The notes below the pieces were generated by a model, which had not been told where the DNA came from, made no database searches, and was given only the letters and a program-made list of their open reading frames with translations. A stretch of 64,000 nt of DNA from Corticimicrobacter populi (lineage in GTDB: Bacteria; Pseudomonadota; Gammaproteobacteria; Burkholderiales; Burkholderiaceae_B), in NCBI RefSeq assembly GCF_003123725.1, contig NZ_QETA01000007.1, forward strand, positions 1 through 64,000. Direction: 5' to 3'. This document shows positions 62,946-64,000 of this stretch, piece by piece. The position numbers were made by a program, and so were the translations under genes. Numbering within the stretch: position 1 is the stretch's first letter; each line of letters starts with the position of its first letter.

Positions 62946-63497
62946 TCAGCGCGCCATCAACCCGAAGGTACAGGCGGCACCGGCGGCAATGGCCAGGCCA
63001 TAGGGAATACCGGCAGGCCGGTTATTACCCAGGATGAGAGGCAATGGCGGATTGCGGCCCGGAAGCCGCGCGCCCAGGCGCACCATGCCATGAGCCAGTG
63101 TCAGCTCAATCATGTTCAGCAAAGGCAGTGCCAAGGCCAGCACGCCCCCTGCCAGGGATGTCACCATCAGGAAAATCAGTCCGTGATCGCCCGCCCACAG
63201 CATCAATACGGCCATGAGCTTGACGTCCCCCGCCCCGACCCGATTGATCAGGAACAGGCCATAGCCAAACACCAGCACCAGCACTGCGGACAGCAAAGGC
63301 CAACCCAGCCACGCGCCCCACTCGATGCCCGCCGCCCAAGGGCCCTGCCCAAACAGAGCCAGCAAAGGATGCAGCAGCCAGACCGCCAGAAGCAGCAAGA
63401 CCAACCGGTTGGGAATACGTCTATAGAGCAGGTCTGACAGCACCACCCAGGCCAGTGCCGCAATCAGCAGCCATTGAGCTCCGGGCAGCATAGGCAT
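62946..63497 (-). CDS. cpaA: CpaA/TadV, prepilin peptidase for Flp pilin
   Basis: A 183-residue membrane aspartyl protease with about five to six hydrophobic segments. The two catalytic aspartates are Asp22 in LSDLLYRRIPN and Asp91 in GAGDVKL. It cleaves the leader from Flp and the TadE/F pseudopilins. It lies 18 bases downstream of flp. It lacks the methylase domain of classical PilD, as is normal for the Tad type. Confidence 0.9.
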   Translation of the reverse strand: MPMLPGAQWLLIAALAWVVLSDLLYRRIPNRLVLLLLAVWLLHPLLALFGQGPWAAGIEWGAWLGWPLLSAVLVLVFGYGLFLINRVGAGDVKLMAVLMLWAGDHGLIFLMVTSLAGGVLALALPLLNMIELTLAHGMVRLGARLPGRNPPLPLILGNNRPAGIPYGLAIAAGAACTFGLMAR

Positions 63498-63515
63498 GGC
63501 AAACAGCCCGTCAGA

Positions 63516-63722
63516 TCAGTTGGCGGACGTCTTGACGTCTTCGCCGGCACCGGAGATGTCTCCAGCGATATCTTCAAACTTACCGCGCAGTGCGCTGATG
63601 AAGGCACCATCATTGCCAAAGATCACGGCGACAGCGGCCGCCATTGCTGCGGCCAGGATGCCGTATTCGATCGCGGTCACGCCGCTTTCGTCGTTCAGGA
63701 ACTGTTTGAGCTTGGAGGCCAT
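63516..63722 (-). CDS. flp: Flp/Fap-type pilin
   Basis: A 68-residue Flp pilin, the major subunit of Tad pili. The prepilin site is clear: a short leader MASKLKQFLNDESG cleaved after Gly14, then VTAIEYGILAAAMAAAVAVI with Glu at +5 and Tyr at +6 of the mature protein. The C-terminal part is small and acidic. The ATG at 63722 gives the normal leader; the open frame upstream is unrelated. It heads the tad operon. Confidence 0.95.
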   Translation of the reverse strand: MASKLKQFLNDESGVTAIEYGILAAAMAAAVAVIFGNDGAFISALRGKFEDIAGDISGAGEDVKTSAN

Positions 63723-63735
63723 CTGGATGAATCCC

Positions 63736-63822
63736 GTAAAAAATAGCGAGCAACTAAACAAAAATCAATTCTATCTTTGCTGCTATTTTTTACAACGAAG
63801 GTTCCATTAAGTTTACTTAATG
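63736..63822 (-). promoter_or_regulatory. flp promoter region with two inverted repeats
   Basis: A perfect 12-bp inverted repeat (GTAAAAAATAGC at 63736-63747 and its complement at 63782-63793) brackets a promoter-like pair on the minus strand: TTGTAA at 63790-63795 and TAGAAT at 63768-63773, 16 bases apart. Further upstream CATTAAG-TTTA-CTTAATG (63805-63822) is a perfect palindrome. One arm of the long repeat overlaps the promoter spacer and the other falls in the predicted leader, so they may bind a regulator or form a leader hairpin. Confidence 0.5.
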
Positions 63823-63844
63823 AAAGCCATTCGCAATCACGAAA

Positions 63845-64000
63845 TCAGACTTGGGCTGTCTCTGCACGCCCCTGCAGCACATGGTGCCGCTTGAGCCGCA
63901 ACAGCACCTGAATGCCAACGTCGCCCGCTCCCGGCGTCTTGCCCGCGCCTGCGTACTCGTTATCATCAAAAGCCAGCTCGCCACCATGCAACTTGGCGAT
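63845..64000 (-). CDS. Sensor histidine kinase, C-terminal end (partial)
   Basis: The last 51 codons of a gene running off the right edge. IAKLHGGELAFDDNE is the end of a histidine kinase ATPase domain (the region just after the second glycine box), followed by a short tail ending QGRAETAQV. Identity of the sensor part is not visible. It lies just upstream of flp on the same strand, so it may be linked to tad control. Confidence 0.65.
   Translation of the reverse strand: MAKLHGGELAFDDNEYAGAGKTPGAGDVGIQVLLRLKRHHVLQGRAETAQV

Overview
The window is high-GC, densely packed chromosomal DNA of a betaproteobacterium. The many TRAP transporters, LysR regulators and MarR/Ohr and Tad modules suggest Burkholderiales, probably near Alcaligenaceae; this placement is an inference from gene content, since no rRNA or other taxonomic marker is present. 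No tRNA, rRNA, CRISPR array, insertion sequence or prophage was seen.

Layout. 1-9.8 kb: a partial Tat-signal protein, a FUSC-type efflux protein, then a LysR regulator followed by a DUF1445 enzyme, a complete TRAP transporter, a DUF2848 enzyme and an amidase (probably uptake and breakdown of an unidentified small acid or amide). 9.8-14.6 kb: a three-gene MksF-MksE-MksB-type condensin operon without the nuclease subunit found in Wadjet. 14.7-19.3 kb: Asp/Glu racemase, a D-cysteine desulfhydrase / L-cysteate sulfo-lyase homologue and a taurine-type ABC importer, overlapping as one operon. 19.4-24.6 kb: an MFS transporter, AMP nucleosidase, the OhrR/Ohr peroxide module with a clear palindromic operator, a 30-residue membrane ORF and an SPFH protein. 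24.6-32.4 kb: a hexarate-type sugar acid regulon (dioxovalerate dehydrogenase, KdgD, an enolase-superfamily enzyme, a TRAP transporter and a FadR-type regulator) with related operator-like sites at three promoters. 32.4-37.3 kb: two unknown small proteins, an acetyltransferase, two LysR regulators and a YeiH exporter.

37.4-51.3 kb is the most unusual part. A 2114-residue surface-type protein with a short N-terminal motif (LExRxxFDAA) and no Sec signal or RTX tail is encoded directly before a TolC-like lipoprotein, a periplasmic HlyD adaptor and a HlyD adaptor fused to a cytosolic GAF-like domain. A further gene encodes a PqqD-like + M50 (site-2 protease) + HlyD fusion. No ABC or RND pump is present. 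This looks like a dedicated export machine that may recognise the N-terminal motif through the PqqD-like domain. A RelE-type toxin/antitoxin pair and a small lipoprotein gene sit between its last two genes.

51.4-63.8 kb: a complete tad/flp pilus locus (flp, cpaA, cpaB-F, tadB-G) on the same strand immediately upstream of the giant protein gene, so the two may form one surface-attachment island. The flp promoter region holds a perfect 12-bp inverted repeat and a second palindrome. The window ends in the 3' end of a sensor histidine kinase gene.
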